Shown here: positions 33,701 to 48,700 of the stretch, piece after piece
How the letters are laid out: every line of letters begins with the position of its first letter
Numbering within the stretch: position 1 is the stretch's first letter
Assembly (NCBI RefSeq): GCF_004210375.1
Contig: NC_134825.1
Span: forward strand, 43,394,348-43,458,347
Origin: Tachypleus tridentatus
Taxonomy: Eukaryota; Arthropoda; Merostomata; Xiphosura; Limulidae
DNA length: 64,000 nt
Reading direction: 5' to 3'
Translations under genes and position numbers: made by a program
The notes under the pieces: model-generated
The model's database searches: none
Told to the model about the DNA's origin: nothing
What the model saw: the letters and a program-made list of their open reading frames with translations, nothing else

Positions 33701-36700
33701 AGGTCAATATGATATACATAATAAATATATGTATAAATGTATAAGGTTATGAAGTTTAAGTTATTTAGACAAAAATCTTTTTTTTTTATAGTTTGTAGTC
33801 ATTCTAGAATGAAAAAGTATAATTTATACAGTAAAACCTGTCTAACCCAGAAACTGCATACAGTGGAAATCTATACAAGGTGGAAATACCAAAATTTTGC
33901 AGCATTATCTTAAGATTTCTCTTATAAAAGGCCCTCTATATAGCAGAACCTGCATAACGTGGATAGAAAACTATTTTTCACCTACATCATCGATCAACAA
34001 TTAGGATTAGAACCTGAGTAAGGCAGAAAAAATTTGATTAAATATTAATTTGTTTAAATATTAATAAATTCTCGGACATTTTGTTACAGAAAGTATTGGT
34101 TAAATATATTCTGTTCTTTTTCTGCTGTCATTATTCTGGAGAAAAAAATTAATTTATTCTTCATTTAAATACCTGACATTTTTGGATTAAAACCTTGTAA
34201 TTTGTACCAATAACCTGCAAAATATTGTAAAGGTATGCATACATTATCAAAAATCATAGTATAATTACTGTTAGAGATATTTTTGTGGTTACAGGCTGGG
34301 TGGGATGTCACAGAGCCCATAATGGTAGGGTTAAGATTTATTTCCTTTATTTGGATATCTATGCTTCTTGCACTCCCTTTTTTACTCCTTTACTTTGACT
34401 TATTATTTCTTCTTAAAGCTTCAGCCTCTTGGGAAAATTATTATATTTTCTCTCCTCTCCCCATTCCTCTTATCTCTCACCTCTTTGATCATTCATACCC
34501 AGATCAGCTTCTGGGTGAGTCTATCAACTTCTCTGGCTGGCATATTCTTCACTGTCAGTTCACATCTCATCACACTAGATTCATAATGTATCTCACTTTC
34601 TTGTTCTCATTTTTATGGCCCTTATATGAGATCCTTTAATTGGGTATGTAGACAATGAATGCTTGGATGGCTCATTAATTTCGTCATCTGGCTGTTTTTT
34701 CTCTTGCAGGAGTTTGACTTTTTTTTTTTCCAAGTCAACATTTTTCAAGTTACCTCTCATATTTTAGCTGGGTAAGTATGATTTCTTTCATTCTTTCCCT
34801 TTTCATCTAACAGGATCCTGGCCAATGTTATCTTCCAAGGCATGCTTATTTTATAAGTCTGCATTGGGCAAGGGATAACAGAAAGTGCTCAAACCATCCA
34901 CCTTATCTCTATCAGTGTTCACTGTTGAGATAGGGTGTTTTGCAAGACCATTAGAGATATTTTTGTGATATACAGTACAATTACTCAATTGCCCAATCGA
35001 GAATGTAGCATTCCTTGGACTATAGTGGAAAAAAACAGACACCAGGGAAGTAACTGCTCACTTTTTGGGTTCAAGTTTGTTGGTGTTTGAATATAGTGTT
35101 TCATAGTCATCAATTGCATTGTCTTCTTGCAAGAGGAATAAATTGTATTTTGTCACTTCTTTATAGCTTCCCAATACAAATTCTCTCACCTACTCTTCAG
35201 GTTGAGCACAAGAGGCCCTTATCAGTCCTAGCTGCTGGACTGGTGGGCTTTGGAGAATTCTGCTATGATTGGGTTTAGCACAATATAGTGGGAGGTATGG
35301 AAATGGTGACACTGTCTGTTTGATACAGGTCCTCCATCTAACAGCTTATATTCCTTCATCTTACAGCCTGAGTACACACTGTATAGTCTGATCATGCCAT
35401 TACCACACTACACATATTGGCTTGCCAACTATTTGTGTGCAGGTGCTTGATTGGTCATGTTTGAATTCTGTCCCTCTCTTTGACATTCCACCTTAACCTC
35501 CAAGGTGAAGGTTATACCCTGGTTAAGATGAGATGATATCTTTCACTTGTGTGCCCCTCATTAGTTTTCATACTCCATAGGCTTACCTTTTGGTTACCTT
35601 CTGAAGAGAGCTTGCTTAGGATGAAATTTTAAATCAGTTCTTCCACCAATTCAACGTGAGATTCCAGCTGTTCTGTGTGAGAAGGTGAGGTGTCACCCCA
35701 TATGTTAACATTTTCCTCATCTGAATATGTATTTTGCATAGATACTTACCTGTCAGATGTTTTTATTACATCTTCCAATTTGTGCTACACATTTTTTTCT
35801 TGTTTTTTCTAAGAATGAAGCAGTCACAGTGTCTCAAACTCATGCCACAAGTGAAATTTAGGTTTGAAACATAATTATCTATGACCCATAAGTGTTTCAC
35901 ACAGTCAGAAACTAAAAGTTAGCTGTGACTCACTGGTGGGGCATGTGACAGTGAATATGTTAATATTATAAACAAACTTAAAGGTTTTGTTGAAAGATTG
36001 GTAAAGCTGTAACTTTTTATCAGTTGATGATGTATCTTTGTCACTTAATGTAACAAGTATTCATTTTTAAAAGATTCCTCCATATCTATAATTGGATGAT
36101 AGTCATTTATTAACTTCTACTTTGGTCATTTGATTCCTGGTGGAACTGCTGTAAGTTCATGGACTTGCACTGCTAGAATCTTGGGTTCCAATCCCCATGG
36201 TGGACAAAACAAACGGTCCAGGGTAACTTTGGTATAAAAGAAAAACAAACACATATCAGGGCCAATATATATGAAATATATTGAAGGTTATCAGTATCTG
36301 CTCTTTTTTGATCTCTCATTGGATTTGCTGCTGGGATCCTTTGGAGAGAGATATCTTGCTTGAAAAGGTTTGACTTTTTTTTTCAGCCATTAGAAATCTC
36401 TATGAATTTTCTTTTTTTCAGAGATTCTATTTTTGCAGGCATTTCAGTTTCAGTGGAGTCTAAAATTAATGTGGCTTGTCTTTTCTCTTTTGGCATTTTT
36501 CCCTGCATTTTCCATTTGTTTGTAGTACCACAGGTGATTGGTGACCTATCATTGACCTTTCTTATTTCAATTGTTTTTTCTAGCTTCCTCGGTTCATGGT
36601 GGTGTCATTTCTTTCTCTTTGATGGCACTTTGCACTTGTCTGTCGATGACAAGGTTCAATATTTCCAATGCTTATTTTCATATTCTAGTTTTGGAATCTT

Positions 36701-39700
36701 CTTTTTATTATCTCCAATTTATACACAAGTGGCAGGTTTTCCAGTTATGTACTCATTTCAGATCTTTTTGTTTACAGACATTGGATCTTCTACTTTGGGC
36801 TCACAGTCATCAGATTGTTCTCCTTGCTTGCTTGTCATGTTTTGAGTGTAATGGATTTTGTGGCCTATCAGTTATCTCTTCCCAACAGAGTGTTTTCCAC
36901 AGAATGGATGCTTCATCTAAGAGTTTGCTTAGAATATTCTCTTATCTGAGGATGCCTCAGAACTATGCTTGCCACACACCATTTTGCATAGCTTCCATCT
37001 TTCTGGTAACCTGTACTTCACCCCCGTGGCTTTGGGCATAGATACTATCAACTAGGTTTGGATGGGTCTTCATCTTTATTCTATTCCTTTAATTCATCTG
37101 TTATCGAAGTTTCTTGCACTGGTTTGCTTCTTCTGGTGGCATCATATTGACTGGGTCAACCTTTCTTTCCAGTTTTGTAGTATCTTCAGGAGTGCCACCC
37201 TTTTTCACTTTCTCTGTGGCCATGTCTTTTATGTAAGCTGCAGTCAGACATTTTTCATCCAGCAATCACCATTCTACAACTTCAAGCCTAGCTTTTGTGT
37301 GGTCCACTGCATGACTTCAAGGAATTAGATTTCATGTTGTTTAGGCAAAGAACATACCTGTTCCAGAAGTAGTGTGGACCCCACTAGTGTGCTATTTCTA
37401 TATCCCCTTTTGCATGGCTGTGTTTTACTCATATACTTTCTGTGTTGATCTTGTCCTCACTAGCCTCTCCATTTTATTAATTTAGAATTCTATCTATAAT
37501 GTGATATATGATAAATGAGTGTCTGTAGTTAATATTTTCCTATAACAAAAATGTACTTCCAGTAACACTTGTCTCCTCTCAGACCCTCCTTCTCTCCTTC
37601 CCATGAAATGGCTGGTTTTAGGTCTGCTAATTGGACTGTCTTGAAAATTGAGTAGAATGTAATAATGGGGAGCTAATGTATGGATTTGGGATAAGGGGCA
37701 TTGATTCAGATGGAGGGGATCAGAAGATATTACTTGTTTTGGGCAATATAGAGGGGTATAAAAGTTGGAGCAAGTGAAATAAGATTTATACCAATGCTTA
37801 GTTGTGCAGAAAGGATAAACTTTTGTTAAGATAAAGCTATAGTGTTAGAAGGTAAGTATTATTGGAAATACATTTTTTGTACAGGAAAATGTTAACTTTC
37901 AGTTGTTAGGTATAGGTAAGTATTTTTATTTTAATTCATTTTTCATATCAAAATACATTTTGTAACATTACAACAATGCCCAACATTTTTACTTAAGCAG
38001 TGTATGAGGTCATGTGAGGGTACATCTTTGGCACGTTACTTATGTTACAGAAAAGTTTAAACTGTTGTTGTTGTTTTATGTTTATTTTAACCATACTTAA
38101 CCTGATAGTTATTTTTATTTGCAAATAACTTTCTGATAGCACTTCTTCAAAACACTGTGCTACCTAAAATATCTTTCTTCCTTATTTTCTAAACTAACCA
38201 GGTATTTACAAATTCTAGTTGAGAGTATTATCCAAATACAAGAGTAAAACTAAACATGTTTCCTCACTGAAATCATTGGCAAGCCTACATAAAAATACAT
38301 TAAATGTATTTCCACATTTTTGTCTGGATTCATGCCTTGAATATTTAATTTTAATATATTTTATGTAAAATTTCACTGTTTAGTTTGTAGTTTTATGTGT
38401 ATAAGGTTGAAAAGAATGTATTGATTGGAATTGTCTTTTGACACTTTGCCTGTAAGCCAGTAAACTTTTCTAACCTAGTTCTAGTCAGCATGCCTGTAGT
38501 TGCTATTTCTTAATTCATAATTCCTTTGGTGACATTTATTTTCTTTTTGTTATACATACAGCTAAGTATAAACAGTCCTGTCAGCCCACTGACCAGTTTA
38601 ACTCCACTAACATTTGTGGTAACTATAACTGCTATCAAACAAGGCTATGAAGATTGGCAGAGGCACAAAACTGATCGCTCAGTGAATCACACACATGTTT
38701 CTGTTATTAGAAGTGGAAAAGAAGTCAGAATTAGGTCTCAAGATATCAGGGTGGGTAAAACAATGTAATATACATTTTATGAAATATTTTTAATATATTT
38801 ATTTTCCATGTTATTGATTAGTTATTAGTATTATTTTTTTCTCTTGTGCTTTTCTTAAGAGCTATAGTGATAGAGAAATGCATTCATTGAACTCTTCAAA
38901 GTTAAGTTAAAATCATTATTTGCAAGTATTTTCAGAGAAGTCATTACTAAAATGATGAAAATACATCACATCTTAAACCCTGTATGTAAGTTTGTCTACC
39001 TAGTTTATCACTCAATGTTAATAAAAATAAATACCAAAATAAGTTTTATACCGTACTTGTATAATAAAGTTACAATTAAATTTAGCATTTAGTGTGAATT
39101 TTAAATGTTATACTGTAAAAAAAGCATTGAGTGGTAATGTAGTTGCTTTTAGTAGACTTTCCTAACCAGAGTTCATATGATAATTTGCAACTGTTTGAGT
39201 ACCTTTTTTGAGCAACATTTGTTTATTTCTGAAGAATGCACATTTTTTCTGCAAGATGTAGTTATTTAAGCACATGCATTATACTAGCATATTTTTAGTG
39301 AACATAGGTTGTTGTTTTCATGTGTAATTAACTACTTTCAGTCAGTTTAATAATTTTTTTTCTTCATTAATTTATAAATTACTTAATAGTGCTGACCTTT
39401 ATGTCTTTCCTATTTTCTTCTTCATTAATTAAATACTAAAACTTTTTTCTTATTGAATTGCTTTCATGACATTAACAGTCATATTGCTTCAAATTCTGAA
39501 TGTCAAATTACTCAGAATTTTCCACTGTCTCACCTTACACTTGTGTCAGAAGAACTTTAAACAGCCCTGCTTTCCTGCCATAAACTAAATTTTATTGTTG
39601 ACACTTGTGCTGTTACCTTTGTACACTATGGCTTCTGAAGAGATTTAACTACTGTTTCTAATTTTTTTACTAATACTAGAAATTTTAACAACTTATCTGG

Positions 39701-42700
39701 ATGCTTTACTCATAGTTTTTTGTTTTTCTTTAGTATAAAGAGAGATCCCATGGCTATATTATTGGTTCTTATTGATCATCAACTCATTCAGGTCATTATT
39801 TCAGTTTTGTCAGCTGGTCTTCCTGGTTGGTTTCATGTTCATGTGGTTGCTTAATTCTGGAACATCTACTCATTTTTCATGATGATGATGTCAAAAAGAG
39901 GAAGAAACAATTATTTTATTGCTTATTTTAGATAATATTCTGATTTCTATAAGTTTAATTCTTTACATACTTTGTTTGTTGTGAAAACCTTACACTTTTA
40001 CCCAGTTTGCTACTTTCTATCTAAATTTCAACTTCAAGAGAAGGTAACAATTGTACTTCATCTGTTGTGTTAGCTACCATGTCTGACCTTGATTTTCATT
40101 TTGAAGAACAATTCTCATATGTAATCAGGGTATTCATTGTTGTTTCACATGTACTGAATCTTTCATGAAAGCTGAATACCATAAATAGATCATGCTTCTC
40201 TGATTTTTCTATAGCTACATTGAGAAATTAGTTTGTGCAGATGATCCATATTTTTTCATGATTTTTTTTCTGGACTCATTAAAAGTAATTTTGTGTTACA
40301 TTTTACCAGATTCACTGCTTGTCAATCTATTTGGAATTTCTGTTTCAATACCTTGAGTAGATATCTTGCACACCAGCAAGTGAGTAAATCTGTATATGTT
40401 CTTGAAATTGTATTTGTATCATATTGCTTTCTTAGATTCAGGATCCCATTTGTCTCCACTTGTAACCATTCAAGCCAGATAAAATTCCTAATGGGTGTGC
40501 TATTCTCTGTTACCTGCTTAATCAACTCTTGGGATCACACCCAAACCACAGTTCTAGGGTTGTTTGTGAGGTTGAGAAGTTATTTGATTATAAAACAACA
40601 ACAACAACAAATCATAGTCTATTCTTAAATTATGTGATTTCATCATGGATCAATTTAGTCAGATCTCTTGATTTTACATTTACCTTTGTGTCCATACCAG
40701 GCAAAAAAACTCCATTCTCTATGCTGGAGATTATGAGAGTGTGAAAGTGCACAGATTATGTCATCTTGTGGCTGATGTTGCCTTGGTAGGTATCTTTCCT
40801 ACCTTCAAGTGCACACTCTTGCATAGCATTTGAAACACCATAAGCAAGATGCCCATTGTCCATATGAAGTTTCATAGTTATAGTTAGGATGGGGATTGCC
40901 TTACATTTTTATTTTTTGTCTTAACCTTAATTAATGTTTCCATTTCGTTGTCATATTGTTGTTGAGTCCATTCTTGGATCCAATTCTATTCTTTCAATTT
41001 CCCCTAGGTGCTTGATGCTTACTGATTAAGTGAGCTCATGATTTGTCCATTCTTTTCAGAGTTGGACAAAGGCTGCACATTTTTTAGTTATTACTAACCA
41101 ACTCTGTAAGGATCTTCTTCTACAAGTACAGGAGAATATCTTGCACATTGACCTCACTTATCTGTTGCACTACTACCTGTTACACACCTGAGAATGTGTT
41201 TTGTTACTACCTAACCCCATTTATTTGTATGTCTTATTAACCCTCTTGCCACAGGTATCCTTTACTGCAAAGACCGTGACACAATGTTTTAGTGTTTTAC
41301 ATTGAAACTTTTATTAAACTACTTTTTATTTATGTTATATTAAGTAGTATAGCATAAAACCTTTGCTAATATTTCATATTTTAATAGTATACAAATTTTA
41401 AACTCTTAATTCTACAAGGTAATATTTTAAAAAATCTTAAATTTTCCCTAGCATGACACACAACACATTTTCTTTAGGCATCTTCTCTATTTTATCATAC
41501 ACCCATCCAAAAAGCATGCAGTTAAGCATAAATTTCTCACTATAAAATCATTATCACTCAGACAAATTAGAATTTTTGTAGTTGTTAATTTTGTTTGGTT
41601 ATAGAGCTATCAAATTGAAATTAAGACCCCTCCTACCATACCCATCTGTCAAATCCTCTCTTTCAGGATTTTTTAATAGTTCTCTTTTATGTTTAATTAT
41701 ATATTACCTATAACCAATAATAAGTAAAGATTTTCACTTATCAGATAAAGTATTCAGTAATGTTGTGTTCTGAACAGATAATCATCAATTTTCACTCACT
41801 GTAAAAGCTTTATTCACATGGAAAAGTTAATGACTAGCTTGGATGAATTTTTAACAACTCTTATTGCATTGTTAGAATGCAAGAACATTTTTGAGAGTTA
41901 GGGAAAATTATTTACCTTTTGCATGCTGTTATCTGTGTTATTTGGTTCATTATTTAATTAAGCAAAAAGTATTTAGTGCATTACTCTCAATAATATTAAA
42001 AAGTAGGGTTAAGTGTCATTGACAACTGGCAGCAAAAAAATAAAATTGGGTAAGTAGTTTATTTCTTGTCTTCTATGTTTATTTTTTATTTATTATTATA
42101 AAAATAACTAAAATGTAAAAATGGGGATATTTTTTGGTTAGTTAAGATTAGATTAGGTAAAATAACTAATAGTAATATAATAAAAATGTTTTATGAGGCA
42201 TACCCCTGAGCTGCTTCTTATACCTCGTGGGTAATGTAATTTGATAGCTTAATGTGAGCTGCACATTCTCTCAGTGATTTACAGTTTATAATGGCATGGA
42301 CAGTAGTTAGACATGATCCAAAGGACAATAGAAAAATAAAATTTAATTATAAAGGGACATTTATTGTTACAAGCTTAATGCTACTTAGGATAAACAGATG
42401 TTGTTTCATGTTACAATTTGAAGTAATTCTAGAAAGAAAAAGGATTAATTTAGATTTTTTATGGTTATGAGATTGGACAAATTGATCAATCCTTTATAGA
42501 TATAAGGTAGAGAAAATAACAGATAAAATTTAAAGTTATACTTTAAAAAAATTTGAAATATATTTAGGAGGTTTTAATGAGATTTTTGAGATGGGAAGAG
42601 TATTTGTTAATCTTAACATAAAAATTACTTTGCACATGGGTTATTTAAAACAAATAATCAATATATTCATGGACAAATCTTTAGTGTAGTTCATTAAAAA

Positions 42701-45700
42701 TACTTCACTAAAAATATGAATTTTGTATGTGAAAGACTGCTAAATTTTGTTACAATATACACACCATATTGAAAATTAGAAGTATTAAAAACCTGTAAAG
42801 ATGTTAAATGAGTACAAAGAGGTCATATGGTTGGTCAGATTGACTAAACCAACATTGAGAGAATTAATAGGTGAGGAAGTACTCTACTGACAGTATTTCC
42901 TGTATGAGTATCCTCATGTCGGTCCAATCAGTTGGTCTTTCTTCTGGTTATGAATTCTACACAAACTTTGTTTGGTTGCATTGTTGTCTAGATTTCTGTC
43001 TTCTTGCTTAAGAGCCTTACTTTTGTGGAAATAGTGTTCCTTGCGACACTCTTGGGTTTCCTTTTTCTTTTCAGAGTAGATGGTCTAGCTTTTAGTAATT
43101 TGGAGATAAGTCTACTTGATTTGAATTTTATGTGTTTAGAATTAAGTTATTTCAAACATGCACTTACCTCTGAAACATATTCCCACCCACTTACTCACAA
43201 TTGGGAAGAATATATTGTGTCATCACAACTGCAAAAAGAAACCTGGCTTAAGACATTGCATCAAGAGCATTTAATCAGGAAAAAGCTTTTAGTATTTCAG
43301 AAATAAGTACATGTTTGAAATTTGTTGTAATTCTGAAAAAGTGAAATTTAGTACCAAGTTTTTAAAAGCAGAGTTTTTATAGATTCCTCACTAGATAAAT
43401 AAAATTTATTCACAATTTAAAAATACCAGGTCTAAACTTTAATAAGCAACATAACTGAGCTGCAAACTTTTAACTCATCAAAATAATCTAGACACAAGAA
43501 GCTAGAGAGAAGGACCAGAAAGAAGAAAACCTAACTTCATGAATCATTATAAAATCTGATAGAAAACTTACAAAATTTCTCATTAATCGTAGCTAATAAT
43601 AATTATGAAAACTGTTTAATAATATAACATTTCTCAACTTTTGGATTGATCATAACTCACACATTTAAAAGCTATAATTGAGTTTGAAATATTATTCAAT
43701 CTAAAATTCCATGTTCTTCAGCACATGGCTTATGAAGTTTTTACTTGTTTTCTTTCTTTTACTTGTGGGATTAAAGTTCTGTGCAGGGTGACAACTGGTT
43801 CTTGATAAAATATCTGAATAGCTTATATACATTTAACAAACAACTTGTATACATTACTATAGGAACTATGACAGCACTATTAGAGTCAGTCATTTTGGCT
43901 CACTGGAGAGTAGTGTTAGTTAAGGATGATGCAATGTGAGTTGGAATCATGTAGAAATAAGCTTAAGGGACAGATGAACTAAATGACAGAAAAATAGATG
44001 TGTAAATTATGAACCTAATAATAATTAACAAAAAATGGGAAAATAATACCTCACCTTCCTTCTCTTTATCCAGTTTTCCTTATGTATCACCCAAACTAAC
44101 ACTAGACACAACATTTATAATGTTGTCATGATATCTTTAATAATTATGTTCAATTTACCCAAAGAACTGGCCCTAATTTAACTTACAAAGGTTATTTACT
44201 ATCCTTTTTGTTGTAGCTCTAATTCAGTTTACCAAAACAATATTGAATTAAAATGTTAATTACACACTTCTTTTCTTGGCAGGAGGCAAATAAGACATCT
44301 CTAGCCTATGTTACAGTTTGGTCATAGTATTCTTTGATTTATGTTTGCTTGAATCTTGAAATCAACTGTTGTATCATTTGTGGTTCTCCCACCAGCATGC
44401 TGCAGCTCATGAGGAAAACATTTTTCCACATTTAATACATAATATTTACCAATTGTGCAGTCTTTTAGCTCATATCCTAGAGGTGACATAAAACGTATAA
44501 TGTTATATGATTTAAACAAAAGTGATTTACAGTAGAAAATACGGAATACAGTATTAACAAAACCATGTTACTTACTTGAAATGTTTTCTTTTATGGTTAA
44601 TTCTATCATTTTTATTTATAAATAGCAGTTTGTGTTTCACTGTGAATGCTGTTTCTTTCAATCAGGTAGGAGATATTGTCAAGGTAAAATCTGATGAGGA
44701 GTTCCCATGTGATCTTGTGATGCTGTCTTCAAGTGATGCAGGTGGAGTCTGTTATATCACAACAGCTAATCTTGATGGAGAGACGAATCTTAAGGTAAGT
44801 CAAAATGTGGATTGATTTATTTAACATATATTTCAAGGCTTCCTCACACCAGTTTGAGGAATATCTACATGCTCTTGCACTTTGTACCTCTTTTTTCCAA
44901 TCTTCCTTCCTTGTATTTCTCACATTATACTCATTCAGGCCCAGATCATCATTTGTGATGGTTAGGATTTTCATTATTGTTTGACATATTTGTCTCATTT
45001 TTAGTGTTTTTACCATTGTTTGTTTTATGTTGGAATTCATCTTCATTCAAAGACCTCATGTATACTACCTTTACTGGATGGATCTGCCAATGCTTCATTT
45101 GGTGTAGAATGTTGTTGTTGATAGGTTTTCCCACATTTCAACACACTGAATACATTACATGTCTCATCTTCTGGCATCTCACTTTTGCCAATAATTTGGC
45201 AAGATCCTTCATGCTGGTATTTGGATAATTCCCCAAATGTCTTTTCACATTGTCATTTGGAAAAGTATGTTTCTTTTCTGGTACCCATTTGAGGAATTTC
45301 TTTAAACAGTTAAGAACTAATGTTAAAATTTGGTCTGTTAACTATGTTTTGATGCCAAGTTTCTTCATATACAATGATAATAAAGCAGTTTAATTAAATT
45401 TTGAACATACTTTTTTAAAATATTGTCACATGCATATATTTTCACTTACCTCTTCCAAAAGAATTAATGTTTGCACTGGTCCATCATTTTGGCATGAGAT
45501 TCTAGCTGTTCTCTGTGAGAGGTGAGATATCATGTCAGAAGATAACATTTTTCTTACCTGAAAATATATATACAATAGATACTTCTGTCTGAACACCTAT
45601 CAGCCACATAACTTTTAGGTAGGAATTAGCTCAAGGCTTGTGGTATCCAAATGTCATGTGAGGGATCATGTGAAGGTGAGTATCTATTGGAAATACATCT

Positions 45701-48700
45701 TCAGTTAAGTAAAATGTTAATGTTAATTGTAGCCCTAACAGCATTATAATAACATCAGATGACATAATATTGAATTATCTTCATAGTTCTATAAGTTTAT
45801 GAGTGTATATTTTGTTGCTGCTTTATTATACACAGAAATGACTTAGAACATCATTGTTTAAAGGTGTAACATGATTTGATACTGTATAGAGATATGTAAG
45901 TCAAGGTAATGGCATCGTGATACTCTTTTTTAATGAGACAGGTTTTGTAAAGGAAAGTTATTAGTAATGAAATATTTTCTTCCAATAGGTAACACTTAAA
46001 GGATAATAATTTGGCAGTCTAGCAGGTGTTAAATATTGCACATTTTTTTGTATAAAGATTATTCAACAGGTCTTTGTGTGTTAGAAATATCTTATTAATA
46101 TTTAACAAGGAAGAAGTGAATTTTTTTGTTCAGTAAGTCTCTGTGTGTGAAAGTAATTATTTGTTTTTGCAGATTCATAATTGCCTTCCACAAACTCAAG
46201 AATATCAGACACCAGAATCTTTCAACAACTTACATGCTACTATTGAATGTGATAAACCAACAGCAAACCTTTACAAGTTTAGAGGAAACATGACATATTA
46301 TCAAAGAACTCAAAGTAGTATTTGGTAAGTTGCTGTTCACAGTATTGATAAGTCTTTCAAGTGTGTTTCATCTTATATAATTGTAAAATATATGCTGTAC
46401 GTATCTATAATTTCTAGTGAACTTTTATTTCTTTTAACTTTTAATGTGGTTTATGCTGATACAAAAATGCATTTTAGACACTAGGGGTTAATTGTTTTAA
46501 CCATTTCACAGTAAGCTTGGTATAATATACACCAGTTTGTATATGCATTTCCACATTTTAAGTATTTATACTATAACATTTGTTGCAGTACATGTATTTT
46601 CACAGAATTTGGTAGACTTTTAGTAAAGATTACAAGTTTTTTGTTTAAAAAAGTCAGATTTTTTAATGAAGTATTTTTACTAAAGATTTGTTTGTGAAAA
46701 TATTGAGTCTGGTCTGTTTTATCACTAGTCTGAGTGCAAAGTAATTTCATATTGTGATTAAAAAATTATTCTTTATCACAAAAATCTCAACTTTTATTTA
46801 TGTAGTCTCTAAAACCTAAATACATTTCAAATGTTTCTTTATATTTTGTCTGTTATTTTCCCTACTCTAACTATGTGGGATCTGCCAATTTGACTAACCT
46901 CATAACCATCATGAATAAATTAGCAAATAAATGTAAATTATGTTCTTTCCATACTAAAATGACTACAAATTATAACACGAAAATACAAATGTTTAATCTA
47001 AGTAGCTTAATTCTCATAAAATTATATATTTATATATATTTATTATTTTTTATTATATTAGCCTTCCACTTGTGCCTGGCTGACACTATGTAACTTCTAT
47101 TGATGTGGTACATGTGCAGTCATGATACTATATCTAGTAATATAAAACTGACCTTTAATCTTTGTGTTAATGGATTAGTATTTTGTAATAATTAGTCACA
47201 TTTCTATTATTATACATAATATATGTTATTACTGTTTAGAAATAAGTTATTAAACTTATTTTTACTTAATGTATAGAACAATAATTAAAGAAGTAAAGCA
47301 AACAGTTACCTCTTCTAGGTACAGCCTTTTGAACTCAGTTGTTGCTGGATGTAGGTTTCTAAGACGTTTAAAATTTGTCACATGAAAGATATTAAACAAA
47401 ATATTTTCTTTGTTTTATATATATACAGTTGAATAACCAAGAAATCATAAATTACTATGCTGATACCATAGAATATCACTATAAATTATCAAGCTTAGCA
47501 ACTAAGATATATTTAGGTTTAAAAAATATGAAACTTGGAGTAGATAAAGACACAACTTACCTCTTTGAAATCTTGGTTTCAAAGGATGTGGTAGCCTTTT
47601 AACAGATGAAAATACCTGAGAAAACTATAAGGGGAAAATTCTAAGCTGTCGATTTGTTATATATTGAAGTGTATGTAAGGGACCACTTCCAAAAATAAAA
47701 AGAAATACACAGGGTCACTGTGTTTGATTCAGTACAAAAGTTATATCTCAGCAAAAAAGATATAAGAAGATATGAGGTTTTATTTTGTATTCTAGCTTAT
47801 CAATATTTGTAACTTGAGTACCTAATTCATACAAAACTATAGACTTAGTATTTTCACATCACAAACATTTATTTCTAACCAGTGCTACATTCAACATACC
47901 ACATGACTCCTAAAAATCGATATTTAAGTGTGTTCTTTTAATATTTACTTTCAGATAAGGAAACTAACTCATATATAATACTAAAATTTGAATTATAATC
48001 TACAAATTGATACCAAACTTACTGACATAAATTTATTAAATAGTAGTTCAATAAAATTTTGAATGCAAGTCAACAAATGAGATGACATGGTCTTTGACCC
48101 TTGATCCATCATGAAAGGGTTAAAGCATAGACTGTTTTGGATACTTTTTCTTTAACACTGGTAGATTAAATAGTAGTGAACATATTTTGAGTCCATTTAC
48201 AACTGATTTCCAGTGTTGAAGTGTTTTATAACCACCTAATTTAATTTATTATGAAAATTTCATAAAGAAGTAAAATATATTATTACTATATGCATCAGCC
48301 AGGTCTACTTGTCCACTTATTTTTTCACATAATGTTAGGATTCTATTCTAATAAAATTTATGGCATATTTTGGGATTTGTTAAACTAATCTAGTGATTCA
48401 GAATTTAGTTAAATTAAATGCTTTTTTTTCATTTCAATAGGGTTAGAGAGGTGGTTTTGGTTTAATGTAAGATTTTAAAGAGTTTGTACCATATAATGAA
48501 TTTTTATTCATTCCACATGTATGATTTTTCAGGCCTTTGGGATCATTGAATTTGTTACTGAAAGGAGCCAGGCTTAAGAATACAGCTTTTATTTATGGTA
48601 AATGGTAGATATAAGTTTTGTTTATACTTATCTGCATTTCTTGTATCATGGTTTTTTGTATTTTCTGTTTCTAGAAATTCTGTGAAAAAATTACTTATTT

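Larger units (their letters stand above)
30799..38561 (+). other. Intron 2, occupied by DIRS-like sequence
   Basis: Two blocks of degenerate DIRS-like sequence (about 31040-32700 and 34270-37905), a SINE family 2 copy, and a TA-rich tract near 33495-33530. Between blocks (32.7-34.2 kb) I see nothing I can name. The many frames of 60-160 codons here are remnants, not genes. Confidence 0.5.

Noticed and set aside
36360..37041. Overlapping frames of 161 and 156 codons as genes
   Set aside because: They lie in a broken DIRS-like RT region, overlap each other in different frames, and lack starts or intact motifs.
43004..43306. 100-codon frame in intron 3
   Set aside because: No family features, no splice context fitting the flippase, and P4-ATPase coding is already continuous across this intron.
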